A stretch of 64,000 nt of DNA. Origin: RBG-16-34-14 sp963798865. GTDB taxonomy: Bacteria > Bacteroidota > Ignavibacteria > Ignavibacteriales > Ignavibacteriaceae. A model generated the notes under the pieces. It was not told the DNA's origin and ran no database searches. It saw only the letters and a list, made by a program, of their open reading frames with translations. Positions within the stretch are counted from its first letter, which is position 1. Each line of letters begins with the position of its first letter. The translations under genes were made by a program, and so were the position numbers. Where the stretch lies: positions 372,001-436,000 of the forward strand of contig CAWCVZ010000009.1 in NCBI GenBank assembly GCA_963798865.1, given 5' to 3'. This document shows, in pieces, positions 1 through 8,421 of this stretch.

Positions 1-497
1 GGCGGGTTTTTCTGAATCCTCAAAACGTTTAACTGTAACGCTTCTGCCCGGTTCTGTTTTTTACCCTTTATCTTAAGGGTCACTTCATGAAGCAAAATAA
101 AATCTCCGGTAGCACTTTCTTTAATCTGGAACTGAATACCCGTTGACCATGAAGTATCCGCGGTTTCTAAAGGAACTAAGTACATTACACTGCTGTTTTT
201 TGAATTATTTTTTTTGACAAAAGTCGTATCGGTATTCCATCTGAACTCAACTGTTAACTGAAAATTATGAAATGATTGATCCGACATCAGGTAACCGGCT
301 TTGTTACCATATAATCGAATAATGTGATCTTCAACTGTAAAAAGTTAGGAGGCATTAATATTTTTCCCCGATTCCTGCTCGTAAGCATACCATCCTTCCC
401 GATTTTTTCCGTTAAAAAGTTGAATAGTTGTTTGAGCAAAAGTAAGTAAAGGAAATAATGCTAATGCGATAAGTAGTAAATGGTAGAAGCAATTCAT
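1..497 (-). pseudogene. Broken DUF1080 (3-keto-disaccharide hydrolase-like) secreted protein, 5' part
   Basis: Reading leftward from an ATG at 497 gives a signal peptide ending LTFAQ, then LFNGKNREGW and FTVEDHIIRLYGNKAGYL, typical of the DUF1080 jelly-roll domain found in secreted sugar-acting proteins. The frame is broken twice. A TAA at 345..347 interrupts it after about 50 codons. The conserved stretch VKRFEDSEKPA near the window edge lies in another frame, with the switch best placed at the T6 run 57..62 (A6 on the coding strand). The rest of the gene lies outside the window. The family assignment comes from motifs alone. Two independent lesions make a true pseudogene more likely than a single sequencing slip. 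Confidence 0.7.
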
Positions 498-598
498 AAT
501 GATAAATATATAATCAGATAAAAAATAATAAAAGCTTGGCAGAACGGCAGAGTTTTATTTTTCTCTAAATAGTCGAGTTATGGTTTTCCGTAAGAAAT

Positions 599-1147
599 TT
601 AGCTATATGGAACATAACCTTTATATCCTATAGCTTTAGCAAAGCTGCCGATAACGATTGCGATAAAATTTTGTACAAAGGTAGGTGGACCGGAAATAAA
701 CTGGAGTCCCCGAAATTCATTCATCATTGCCGCGAATTGAAGAAAGTTTTTAGGGAGCCCATTTTTACCTGCTTTACCTTGATGACCAATAGCAAAAAAA
801 GTTTCTAGAAAAAACTCAGTTCTTAATGCAGGACGAAATTCTACTTGCATTAAAAGATCTTTAGTGCCGGTTTGTTGAAACGTATGTCTAACATTTGGGG
901 GAACGGACATTGTGTCTCCCCCTTTACCAATTACTTCTTTCCCATCGATTTTAAACTTTGCCTCTCCATCTAAAATATGAAATGTTTCTGTTTGAAAAGG
1001 ATGAAAATGTTCGGGAGGCGGCAAAGCACCTACTTTTGCGCTCCCCTCATATCTTAAAAACTCTCCTTTAGTTTCCTCGGCAGTGTTTAAGAATTTTATT
1101 TTGTTCCCGAGACCTGGATGTTCAATGATTTGATTTTTATAAGCCAT
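599..1147 (-). CDS. Cupin-domain protein
   Basis: A 182-residue protein with one Cupin_2 barrel at about residues 35-110. It has the histidine-rich first cupin motif (PPEHFHPFQTETFHILDGEA) and the second motif GGDTMSVPPNVRHTF, so it probably binds one metal ion. The roughly 70-residue tail is hydrophobic near residues 155-175 and could touch a membrane. No substrate can be inferred, since cupins range from dioxygenases to sugar isomerases and small-molecule sensors. It is last in a leftward run of small accessory genes, 140 bp after the GNAT gene. I see no Shine-Dalgarno sequence before the ATG. Confidence 0.75.
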   Translation of the reverse strand: MAYKNQIIEHPGLGNKIKFLNTAEETKGEFLRYEGSAKVGALPPPEHFHPFQTETFHILDGEAKFKIDGKEVIGKGGDTMSVPPNVRHTFQQTGTKDLLMQVEFRPALRTEFFLETFFAIGHQGKAGKNGLPKNFLQFAAMMNEFRGLQFISGPPTFVQNFIAIVIGSFAKAIGYKGYVPYS

Positions 1148-1287
1148 TATGATGAGGTGAAATAATTGCTATCTTAGAAATACTTTTTAGCAATATTGCA
1201 TATATTTTTCTTAAATGCTAATAGAGGAATAATTAAAATAATATTTTCTTGGTGTTTAGGAAAACTAAGTCTTAAAGGTTTACCTTC

Positions 1288-1740
1288 TTATTTCATTTCC
1301 TTTTCAAAGCACACACTATTTTCAACTCCTGCATACTGCCCGTAGTTTGGAATAGATTTATATCCGTTCTTGTTATAAAGTGCGATTGCCTCCGGTTGCT
1401 TTTTACCCGTTTCTAAAATACATTTTTCACAAGATAATTCTTTAACCCATTTTTCTAATTCATTTAAAACTTTAGTTGCAATTCCTTTTCCTCGAAACTC
1501 CGGCAAAGTATACATTCTTTTAATTTCCATTGTACTAGGAGAGTATTCTTTTATTGCACCGCAGCTTACAGGTTTGTCATCTTCGTAAGCGACAACTGCA
1601 TATTTTATTTTATCAATCTTATTGTATTGTGCATAGAAAGGATGATCCTCACCATCTCTTATTGCAAGATCTGCATCAAGCAGTTTTACGAGTGAAATGA
1701 AGTCGGGATTATCGGAATTAGTTCTGACTGTTTTTATCAT
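1288..1740 (-). CDS. GNAT-family N-acetyltransferase
   Basis: A 150-residue single-domain GNAT protein. The acetyl-CoA pyrophosphate-binding motif A reads RGKGIATKVLNELEKW, preceded by the beta-strand EIKRMYTLPEF and followed by the usual LETGKKQPEAIALYNKNGY segment. These proteins move an acetyl group from acetyl-CoA to an amine, but the acceptor cannot be told from sequence. The length is normal for a minimal GNAT. It starts 27 bp after the stop of the DUF1801 gene on the same strand, so the two are probably co-transcribed. Confidence 0.85.
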   Translation of the reverse strand: MIKTVRTNSDNPDFISLVKLLDADLAIRDGEDHPFYAQYNKIDKIKYAVVAYEDDKPVSCGAIKEYSPSTMEIKRMYTLPEFRGKGIATKVLNELEKWVKELSCEKCILETGKKQPEAIALYNKNGYKSIPNYGQYAGVENSVCFEKEMK

Positions 1741-1767
1741 ATTCAGAAAACGATTTATTGAACTGCT

Positions 1768-2190
1768 CTACGTTTTTAATGACGCATCTATCATTCTCTT
1801 CAGAACTTTTATATCGATATCATCCAACTTATTTATGTAAAGGCAGCCAACACCAGTCTTATGCTTGCCGAGCTTTTTAAGAGCAGAAGAATGCTCCTTG
1901 ATATTCATACTAATGTATAACGATAGATTTGCTTTACGGGGAGAGAAACCTATCCTGAACCATTCAACTTCTCTATCAGTGGCAGGGCTTTTATATCTTT
2001 TATTACCAAAACCGATGATTGAGCTGCCCCAGATTTTCGGCTCTTCCCCGGTTGCTTTTTTCATCATTTCTAAAATCACAAAACAGTCTCTGCGCTTTTG
2101 TTCATCCTTAACATTATTAATAAAATCCTCTACGCTTACAGAGGTTGGTTTTGTTTTTATTTCTGCCAGTTTTGATTTTTTTTCAGCCAT
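1768..2190 (-). CDS. DUF1801-domain protein
   Basis: A 140-residue protein matching the DUF1801 (YdhG-like) family: a charged N-terminus, a VEDFINNVKDEQKRRDC helix, the WGSSIIGFG turn, and the C-terminal GKHKTGVGCLYINKLDDID region. Some relatives have been called iron chaperones, but the function here is unknown. The start ATG at 2190 overlaps the end of a decayed acetyltransferase reading frame just upstream, which suggests earlier translational coupling. It lies in a leftward run with GNAT and cupin genes. Confidence 0.8.
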   Translation of the reverse strand: MAEKKSKLAEIKTKPTSVSVEDFINNVKDEQKRRDCFVILEMMKKATGEEPKIWGSSIIGFGNKRYKSPATDREVEWFRIGFSPRKANLSLYISMNIKEHSSALKKLGKHKTGVGCLYINKLDDIDIKVLKRMIDASLKT

Positions 2191-2380
2191 TTGAAATTAT
2201 TATTTGTTTGAAATTGGGTTTCGGATAATAAAATTCTTTACTGTCGTCCGAAGTCGCATCAAAGTTCTTTCAAACGATTTATACAGACCTATCCACGCAA
2301 AAGTGTCAGGAAGTTTTTCCTGTGCCGGTATTGTCGGATAGACTTCAATAATTTTTATTCCGTTTTCTTTGGTGAGTCAA
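2183..2380 (-). pseudogene. C-terminal remnant of a second GNAT-like acetyltransferase
   Basis: Between the VOC lipoprotein and the DUF1801 gene, the minus strand carries an open stretch reading IIEVYPTIPAQEKLPDTFAW followed by IGLYKSFE. This matches the C-terminal end common in one GNAT subgroup (EGYP...PDAFAWTG...F..AGF). After that the similarity moves to another frame (FDATSDDSKEFYYPKPNF) and runs to a TGA at 2183..2185. No start or acetyl-CoA-binding motif remains, because the VOC gene occupies the space where they would be. I read it as the tail of a truncated, frameshifted gene. The identification is by pattern only. Confidence 0.45.
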
Positions 2381-2888
2381 AGACAGGTTCCCATAGTTCA
2401 ATCTTGTTGCCTTCTGAGTCCATAATATGTATAAATTTTCCAAAGTCGTAAGTCGCAATGCTGTCAAGTATGGTTACTCCGTTTTCTTTGAGTTTGTTTA
2501 CAAGTCCTTCAATATTCTGAACCTGGTAATTAATCATAAAATCTTTTTTGGATGGGGAAAAATATTCATCTCCTTTTTTGAAAGGCTTCCATTGAAGAGA
2601 GTTTATCTCGTCAGGTCTGTTAACGTTTCTGGATTCAAAACTCGAAGAACCCCATTCATTGATTTCAATCCCTAAATTTTTAGTATACCATTCTTTCGTT
2701 TCCTTAGGATTGTCTGAATAAAAGAAAACGCCGCCGATTCCTGTTACTTTTGGTGTTGTGTCAGCAGGTGCAGTTGATTTGCCTGTTTGATTTTTTTGGT
2801 CTTCCATATTATTTGTTTTATTAGTTGTTGAATTACAGCTTGCAAGAAGTGTTGCAAGCCAAATTATTGTTAATAATCTTTTCATCAT
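2355..2888 (-). CDS. VOC (glyoxalase-like) domain lipoprotein
   Basis: A 177-residue protein beginning with a lipoprotein signal (WLATLLASC, lipobox Cys at 18) and a polar linker of Asn/Thr/Gln residues. One vicinal-oxygen-chelate domain follows at about residues 50-170: GVFFYSDNPKETKEWYTKNL, then NYQVQNIEGLVNKLKENGV, and finally HIMDSEGNKIELWEP. The last segment carries the usual metal-ligand Glu. VOC proteins include glyoxalases, dioxygenases and antibiotic-binding proteins, and most are cytoplasmic, so the lipoprotein anchor is unusual. It is the first gene of the leftward run and faces away from uvrA. Confidence 0.8.
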   Translation of the reverse strand: MMKRLLTIIWLATLLASCNSTTNKTNNMEDQKNQTGKSTAPADTTPKVTGIGGVFFYSDNPKETKEWYTKNLGIEINEWGSSSFESRNVNRPDEINSLQWKPFKKGDEYFSPSKKDFMINYQVQNIEGLVNKLKENGVTILDSIATYDFGKFIHIMDSEGNKIELWEPVFDSPKKTE

Positions 2889-3201
2889 GGGAATTGATTA
2901 ATATTTGTGCCAATTCTGCACTTTTTTTGACCACAAATATATGTAATCTATACTTAGTTCAAAATCTCCATCCTGTTCTATTTTCTATTCATAGATGTTT
3001 TGCACTATTGTTTTATCAAGGCTGCCACTACAAAATTTTTTATGCAATTTTTGCACATAACCTTCTTTAGAAACAATATCAATCTTTGAGAAAAAATAAA
3101 ATCTGGTTACTAAAATGTTTATTTGTTTTTCCCCTCATTTCTTACCCAATTCATTATTATTTTAAAGGTTCAGTTTTTCAAATCTTAGCAAATAATTATT
3201 T
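2889..3201. promoter_or_regulatory. Divergent intergenic region before uvrA
   Basis: This 313-bp gap separates the leftward VOC lipoprotein from rightward uvrA, so it should hold promoters for both. It is very AT-rich. I find no Shine-Dalgarno sequence before the uvrA ATG, no convincing SOS-box palindrome, and no conserved coding sequence in any frame. Confidence 0.4.
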
Positions 3202-6000
3202 ATGCCTGAAAAGAGAAATAATCATAAAGACTTGCCTGCCGGGGCAGGAAAGAAAATAATTGTTAAAGGTGCAAGAGAGCATAATTTAAAGAACCTCACT
3301 TTTGAAATTCCACGCAACAAGCTTATTGTATTTACAGGTGTAAGCGGGAGCGGCAAATCTTCACTTGTCTTCGATACGATTTATGCAGAAGGGCAAAGAA
3401 GATATGTTGAAAGTCTGTCAGCTTATGCACGACAGTTTTTAGAAAGAATGAACAAACCTGATGTTGATTTTATACAAGGAATTAGTCCGGCAGTTGCAAT
3501 CGAACAGAAAACCGGTGGACGCAATACACGTTCTACAGTTGGTACTACAACAGAAATTTACGATTATCTTCGTCTTCTTTATGCAAGAGTTGGAAAAACA
3601 ATCTGTTTTCAATGCGGCAAAGAAGTTAAGAAAGCAACTACAACAACCGTAACCCAATGGCTTGCAGAACAGCCGGAAGGATCAAAGTTTTATTTAGGAT
3701 TTCCTCTTCACTCACACGAAGGTACTACGGTAAAACAGGAAGTTGATCTTTTAAAGAAGCGGGGATTCTTCAGGTTATTCATTAGTGAAAAACTTGTTGA
3801 CCTGAATGAAGATGAAGTTAAGCTTCCTAAAAATAAAAAAGATATTAAAGTTGTAGTTGAAAGATTTAAAATCACTAAAGATATCCGCGAGAAGCTTGCG
3901 GATTCAATTGAAGTTACATTTAAAGAAGGTGAGAACAGGCTTGTTCTAATTAATGCCGATACAAATGAGATAAAAGATTTCAACAAATTTTATGAATGCT
4001 GCGGAATAAGATACGAAGAACCTGAGCCGAGATTTTTTTCTTTCAATAATCCTTTTGGCGCATGTCCCGTTTGCCAGGGATTCAGCAAGACGATAGGTAT
4101 TGATATGAATCTTGTTGTGCCAAATCCGAATTTAAGTTTAATGGATGGTGCAATTGCTCCATTCAGAACACCAAAGTTCAGTCATTATCTTCGCGATCTT
4201 ATTCAGAACTCAAAACAATTTGGAATTCCAATTCATATTCCTTTCAAAGAATTAAGTGCGCAACAGGTCTCTTTAATTAGAAAAGGCTTTGGTTCATTTA
4301 AAGGAATAGATAAATTTTTTGAAAAGCTTGAAGAAAAAACTTACAAGATGCACATCCGTGTTTTGTTGAGCCGTTACAGGGGATATACAACCTGTTCAGC
4401 CTGTAAAGGATCTCGCTTAAGAAGAGAAGCTTTGCAGGTTAAGATTGCGGACAAATCAATCTATGATGTTGTTCAACTTCCGATTGATCAATCATTAAAG
4501 TTTTTTGAAGATATTACATTGTCTGAATATGATATGCTGGTTGCCGAAAGAGTTTTAAAAGAGATTATTAAACGCCTCACTTTTTTAAAGAATGTAGGAA
4601 TTGGATATCTCACACTTGAAAGATTAAGCAGCACTTTATCAGGTGGGGAAACGCAAAGAATTAATCTTGCAACCTCTCTTGGTTCTTCTTTGGTAGGAAC
4701 ACTTTATGTTCTTGACGAACCGAGCATCGGACTTCATCCGAGAGATAATCTTAAGCTGATAAATATTTTAAAAAATCTTAGAGATATTGGAAATACCGTA
4801 ATAGTAGTTGAACACGATCCTGAAATGATGAAGCACGCTGATATTTTATTTGATATGGGACCAAAAGCCGGAATAAACGGCGGAGATATAATTGCAAGAG
4901 GTACGTATGATGAAGTAATGAAAAACCCCGATTCACTCACAGGAAAATATCTTTCCGGAAAAATAAAAATACCTGTTCCTAAAAAGCGAAAGACTCAAAG
5001 CACAAAAGAAGTTGTCATAACCGGTGCATCAGAAAATAATCTTAAAAATATTAATGTTAATATTCCTCTCAATAAATTTGTAGTAATAACAGGTGTAAGC
5101 GGTTCAGGAAAGAGCACGCTTATTCATGATATTTTATTCGGCGGTATTGCAAAGTATTTTGGTTTTGCTCCTTCAAAAGTTGGAAAGTTTGAAGATATAA
5201 GAGGCGGGCAATTCATTGATGACATTGTTATTGTTGATCAATCTCCCATTGGCAAAACTCCAAGATCAAATCCTATCAGCTACATAAAAGCATTTGAAAT
5301 TATCAGGGATATTTTTGCATCAACTCACCAGGCAAAAGCAAGAGGATATAAGCCGGGATATTTTTCATTCAATGTTCCCGGCGGCAGATGTGAAACCTGC
5401 CAGGGGGACGGCTTTATAAAAGTTGAAATGCAGTTTCTTGCAGATCTTTATCTAGAATGCGAAGACTGCAATGGAACCCGTTTTAAAAAAGAGATTCGTG
5501 AAATAACTTACCGTGGTAAAAATCTAGTTGAAGTTCTTGATATGACGGTTGATGAAGCTGTTGAATTCTTCCAGGGAAATGAAAAACTGGCAAAACTTCT
5601 TCAGATACTTAAAGATGTCGGGCTTGGTTATATAAAACTTGGTCAGCCTTCAAATACACTTTCAGGCGGCGAGGCACAGAGAATAAAACTTGCTTCACAC
5701 TTAACTGCCCAAAGAGAAAAAAAACATACGCTATTTATTTTTGATGAGCCGACAACCGGACTTCATTTTGATGATATATCAAAACTGCTTAATTGTTTTA
5801 ACCTTCTTCTGGAAAGAAATAATTCCGTTGTAATAATTGAACATAATCTTGAAGTGATTAAATGTGCTGATCATATAATTGATCTTGGTCCTGAGGCGGG
5901 AGATAAAGGCGGCGAAATTGTTGCTGAAGGAACTCCAGAAGAAATTGCAGCGAATGAAAATTCCTGGACCGGGAAGTTTTTAAAGGAGTATCTGGATTGA
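3202..6000 (+). CDS. uvrA: Excinuclease ABC subunit A
   Basis: The 932-residue damage-recognition ATPase of nucleotide excision repair, which dimerises, loads UvrB on lesions and acts in the cytoplasm on DNA. Both ABC ATPase halves are present. Walker A is GVSGSGKS at residues 46-53 and again near 631. The signatures are LSGGETQR near 479 and LSGGEAQR near 820, with the Walker B regions YVLDEPSIGLHP and FIFDEPTTGLHF. The zinc modules are complete: CPVC near 284 paired with CSAC near 398, and CETC near 730 paired with CEDC near 753. Length and order are standard. The short lysine-rich N-terminal extension before KIIVKGAREHNLKNL is common in this lineage. Confidence 0.97.
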   Translation: MPEKRNNHKDLPAGAGKKIIVKGAREHNLKNLTFEIPRNKLIVFTGVSGSGKSSLVFDTIYAEGQRRYVESLSAYARQFLERMNKPDVDFIQGISPAVAIEQKTGGRNTRSTVGTTTEIYDYLRLLYARVGKTICFQCGKEVKKATTTTVTQWLAEQPEGSKFYLGFPLHSHEGTTVKQEVDLLKKRGFFRLFISEKLVDLNEDEVKLPKNKKDIKVVVERFKITKDIREKLADSIEVTFKEGENRLVLINADTNEIKDFNKFYECCGIRYEEPEPRFFSFNNPFGACPVCQGFSKTIGIDMNLVVPNPNLSLMDGAIAPFRTPKFSHYLRDLIQNSKQFGIPIHIPFKELSAQQVSLIRKGFGSFKGIDKFFEKLEEKTYKMHIRVLLSRYRGYTTCSACKGSRLRREALQVKIADKSIYDVVQLPIDQSLKFFEDITLSEYDMLVAERVLKEIIKRLTFLKNVGIGYLTLERLSSTLSGGETQRINLATSLGSSLVGTLYVLDEPSIGLHPRDNLKLINILKNLRDIGNTVIVVEHDPEMMKHADILFDMGPKAGINGGDIIARGTYDEVMKNPDSLTGKYLSGKIKIPVPKKRKTQSTKEVVITGASENNLKNINVNIPLNKFVVITGVSGSGKSTLIHDILFGGIAKYFGFAPSKVGKFEDIRGGQFIDDIVIVDQSPIGKTPRSNPISYIKAFEIIRDIFASTHQAKARGYKPGYFSFNVPGGRCETCQGDGFIKVEMQFLADLYLECEDCNGTRFKKEIREITYRGKNLVEVLDMTVDEAVEFFQGNEKLAKLLQILKDVGLGYIKLGQPSNTLSGGEAQRIKLASHLTAQREKKHTLFIFDEPTTGLHFDDISKLLNCFNLLLERNNSVVIIEHNLEVIKCADHIIDLGPEAGDKGGEIVAEGTPEEIAANENSWTGKFLKEYLD

Positions 6001-6106
6001 ATTTGAGGGTATAATGGTATAAGGAATTGCATATTGAGAGTTGAACATTGAATATTGAAAATTCAATTCTCAATGAACAATACTCAACAATCAATTTTCA
6101 ATTATT
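6001..6106. repeat. Degenerate ATTGA-type repeat with imperfect hairpin
   Basis: The gap after uvrA is made of short, diverged ATTGA/CAATT units on both strands. Its core is an imperfect inverted repeat: CATTGAATATTGAA facing TTCAATTCTCAATG, with 12 of 14 positions paired around a 2-nt centre. It lies immediately before the GTG-start membrane protein gene and could act as a weak terminator or an mRNA structure. Related degenerate units appear at 23215-23265 and 33040-33062. Confidence 0.5.
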
Positions 6107-6964
6107 GTGAATAAAACAACACGAAAACATTTTCCAATTCACGGCTGGATAGGATTACTTCTTATTATTCTTTTCTGGATTTTAAACTGGTCCCTGGATG
6201 GTTTAAGAACTCAATGGGGATTTTTCCCTTTATGGCTCGGATATGCATTATTTGTTGATGCTTTAGTTCTTGTTCGAAAAGGAACTTCATTATTAGAAAG
6301 AAGCCGCACGCTTTACGTAAGTTTATTTTTAATTTCTATGCCTGCCTGGTGGGTCTTTGAACTTTATAACCTGAAAACACAAAACTGGTTTTATGATGGT
6401 CATCAGTATTTTTCAAATATAGAATATTTCCTCTTTTCATCACTAAGCTTTTCTACAGTAATGCCTGCCGTCTTTGGAACTGCAGAATTAACAGGAACTT
6501 TTAAATGGATAAAAAATATTCCAGTACATAAAAAAATAATTCTCAATAATAAAACATTATTAATATTTTTTGGCAGCGGAATCCTAATTTTATTATTGAT
6601 AATTCTTTTTCCTAAAGTTTTTTATCCATTTGTATGGGTATCAATTTTTCTTTTGATTGAACCATTAAATGCAAAGTTGGGAAACAAATCTATTCTAAAA
6701 TATATATCTGCCGGTGAATGGAGTCCATTGTTTGCACTTGCTTTAGGAGGTTTGATTTGCGGTTTTTTCTGGGAGATGTGGAATTATTTTTCCTATCCAA
6801 AATGGAAATATTATCTGCCGGGAGTAAATATACTTCACATTTTCGAAATGCCTTTGCCGGGTTATATCGGCTATCTTCCATTTCCGTTTGAATTATTTGC
6901 TATTTATTATTTTCTACTGGGGTTTTTCAAATCCAAAAAAGCATTTGATTATTTTCAGCTTTAA
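6107..6964 (+). CDS. Polytopic membrane protein of unknown function
   Basis: A 285-residue integral membrane protein with about seven or eight hydrophobic segments, the first at residues 13-30. Aromatic and acidic residues recur at predicted membrane edges (WWVFELYN, GFFWEMWNYFSYPKW). The C-terminus has a compact conserved-looking motif, HIFEMPLPGYIGYLPFPFE. The pattern recalls small membrane enzymes such as the lycopene-cyclase-like group, but I cannot assign a family with confidence. The start is GTG at 6107, the first usable codon before the hydrophilic N-terminus. No function is proposed. Confidence 0.7.
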   Translation: MNKTTRKHFPIHGWIGLLLIILFWILNWSLDGLRTQWGFFPLWLGYALFVDALVLVRKGTSLLERSRTLYVSLFLISMPAWWVFELYNLKTQNWFYDGHQYFSNIEYFLFSSLSFSTVMPAVFGTAELTGTFKWIKNIPVHKKIILNNKTLLIFFGSGILILLLIILFPKVFYPFVWVSIFLLIEPLNAKLGNKSILKYISAGEWSPLFALALGGLICGFFWEMWNYFSYPKWKYYLPGVNILHIFEMPLPGYIGYLPFPFELFAIYYFLLGFFKSKKAFDYFQL

Positions 6965-7077
6965 TAAATTTTATAACGATCGTTCTATTTAATTAAAAAT
7001 ATTTTCTATAAATTCCCTATTAAATAAACGACATTATTACCTTAAAATATTCTTTAACAAAACTAAGGAGTAAAACA

Positions 7078-7593
7078 ATTTTCAGCCTGGAAGAAAAAAA
7101 GATTTCAGCGAGCAATGAAAAAGTAGTTTTTGGAGAAATTACTGTTAATGCCGGTATTATTGATGTATGGAATGCATGGACAACTATTGAAGGAATAAAA
7201 TCTTTTTTTGCTCCTGATGCAAGAGTTGAATTAAAAACCGGCGGGAAGTATGAAATACTTTTTTCATCAAATGAAGAAAACGGCAAAAAAGGAACTGAAG
7301 GCTGTGTAATAATGGCTGTTGAAAAAAATAAAATGCTGACCTTTTCATGGAATTCACCGCCCGAACTACCAGTTATAAGAGAACAAAAAACATTTGTAAT
7401 TATAAGATTTATTGAACTTGATAAAAACCATACACAGGTTAATCTAACTCATATCGGATGGGGAGAAGGTAGCCAGTGGACAGAAGCTTTTGATTATTTT
7501 AAAAGAGCTTGGCTTAAAGTTGTTCTTCCAAGGTTAAAATATTGCTTTGATGTCGGACCTGTTGACTGGAGCAATCCCCCAACGTTCAATTAA
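7078..7593 (+). CDS. SRPBCC/AHSA1-type protein with apparent ATT start
   Basis: A START-like (SRPBCC, AHSA1) domain of about 171 residues. The coding frame is open from a TAA at 7021, and family similarity begins right after 7085 (EITVNAGIIDVWNAWTTIEG, then SFFAPDARVELKTGGKYEI) and runs to LTHIGWGEG and the final VDWSNPP. The first in-frame ATG, at 7312, falls in the middle of the domain, so it cannot be the start. A clear AAGGAG at 7065..7070 is followed after 7 nt by ATT at 7078, the best-placed initiator. CTG at 7087 is an alternative. It heads a compact rightward gene run. The ligand is unknown. Confidence 0.75.
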   Translation: MFSLEEKKISASNEKVVFGEITVNAGIIDVWNAWTTIEGIKSFFAPDARVELKTGGKYEILFSSNEENGKKGTEGCVIMAVEKNKMLTFSWNSPPELPVIREQKTFVIIRFIELDKNHTQVNLTHIGWGEGSQWTEAFDYFKRAWLKVVLPRLKYCFDVGPVDWSNPPTFN

Positions 7594-7610
7594 TCTTCTT
7601 TAATATATTT

Positions 7611-7940
7611 ATGGCTTGGTTAATATTATTTATTGCAGGACTGTTTGAAGTTGCCTGGGCAATCGGGCTTAAATTCTCCGATGGATTTTCAAAATTATGG
7701 TGGAGTGTATTTACCGTTTTCTGCATTTTAATTAGCATGGGTTTGCTTGCTTATTCATTAAAATATTTACCTGTAGGAACTGCGTATGCTGTATGGACAG
7801 GAATTGGTGCAGTTGGCACCGCAATACTTGGAATTATTCTTTTTAATGAATCAAGAGAATTGGTGAGAATATTTTTTATCTTTTTAATTATCGTAGGTAT
7901 AGTTGGATTGAAAATTTTTTCAGGAAATGTAGATGGCTAA
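7611..7940 (+). CDS. Small multidrug resistance family transporter, Gdx/SugE-like
   Basis: A 109-residue, four-helix inner-membrane protein of the SMR family. The essential Glu is E13 (AGLFEVAWAIGLK), and the YAVWTGIGAVGTAILGI segment matches the guanidinium-exporter (Gdx, formerly SugE) subgroup more than the EmrE drug exporters. SMR proteins work as dimers and exchange substrate for protons. The gene starts 17 bp after the SRPBCC stop, and its end overlaps the start of the NUDIX gene by 8 bp. There is no room for a guanidine riboswitch directly upstream, and I see none before the SRPBCC gene. Confidence 0.85.
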   Translation: MAWLILFIAGLFEVAWAIGLKFSDGFSKLWWSVFTVFCILISMGLLAYSLKYLPVGTAYAVWTGIGAVGTAILGIILFNESRELVRIFFIFLIIVGIVGLKIFSGNVDG

Positions 7941-8415
7941 AAAAAGCGCCGGACTGTTGATGTTCATAAATAAAAAATCAGATTTAAAAATATTTTTAGT
8001 TCATCCAGGCGGACCTTATTTTTTAAAAAAAGATGGAGGAGCGTGGAGTATTCCGAAAGGTCAGATTGAAGAGAATGAAGATAATCTTGCCACTGCTATT
8101 AGAGAATTTGAAGAAGAAACTGGTTTAAAACCTTCAGGGGATTTTATTCCACTTGGAGATATTACAATGAAAAGCGGGAAGATAGTTTATGCCTGGGCTT
8201 TTGAAGGTAAGGAGGATGTTAAGTTTTTGTACAAGAGTAATTTATTTGAAATGGAATGGCCGCCAAAATCGGGGAAAAGAGAAAATTTTCCCGAAGTGGA
8301 TAAATTTGAATTCTTTTCTGTTAATGAAGCAAGGAAGAAAATTAATTCATCCCAGGTTCCATTCATTGACAAGCTTATAGATTATTTAACCAATAAGGAT
8401 AGTAAAAAAATTTAA
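7933..8415 (+). CDS. NUDIX hydrolase
   Basis: A 160-residue single-domain NUDIX protein. The Nudix box begins with the G of GQIEENEDNLATAIREFEEE and ends TGLKP, preserving the G-5-E-7-REXXEEXGU pattern that binds the catalytic divalent metals. The start AKKSAGLLMFINKKSDLKIFLVHPGGP and the SIPKGQIE approach resemble bacterial Ap4A or mutT-like hydrolases that remove damaged or signalling nucleotides. The substrate cannot be fixed from sequence. It overlaps the preceding SMR gene by 8 bp and precedes the asparaginase-like gene by 6 bp, consistent with one transcript. Confidence 0.9.
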   Translation: MAKKSAGLLMFINKKSDLKIFLVHPGGPYFLKKDGGAWSIPKGQIEENEDNLATAIREFEEETGLKPSGDFIPLGDITMKSGKIVYAWAFEGKEDVKFLYKSNLFEMEWPPKSGKRENFPEVDKFEFFSVNEARKKINSSQVPFIDKLIDYLTNKDSKKI

Positions 8416-8421
8416 CCGATT

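Noticed and set aside
6001..6106. CRISPR array
   Set aside because: The units are too short and too diverged, have no constant spacer length, and no cas genes are nearby.
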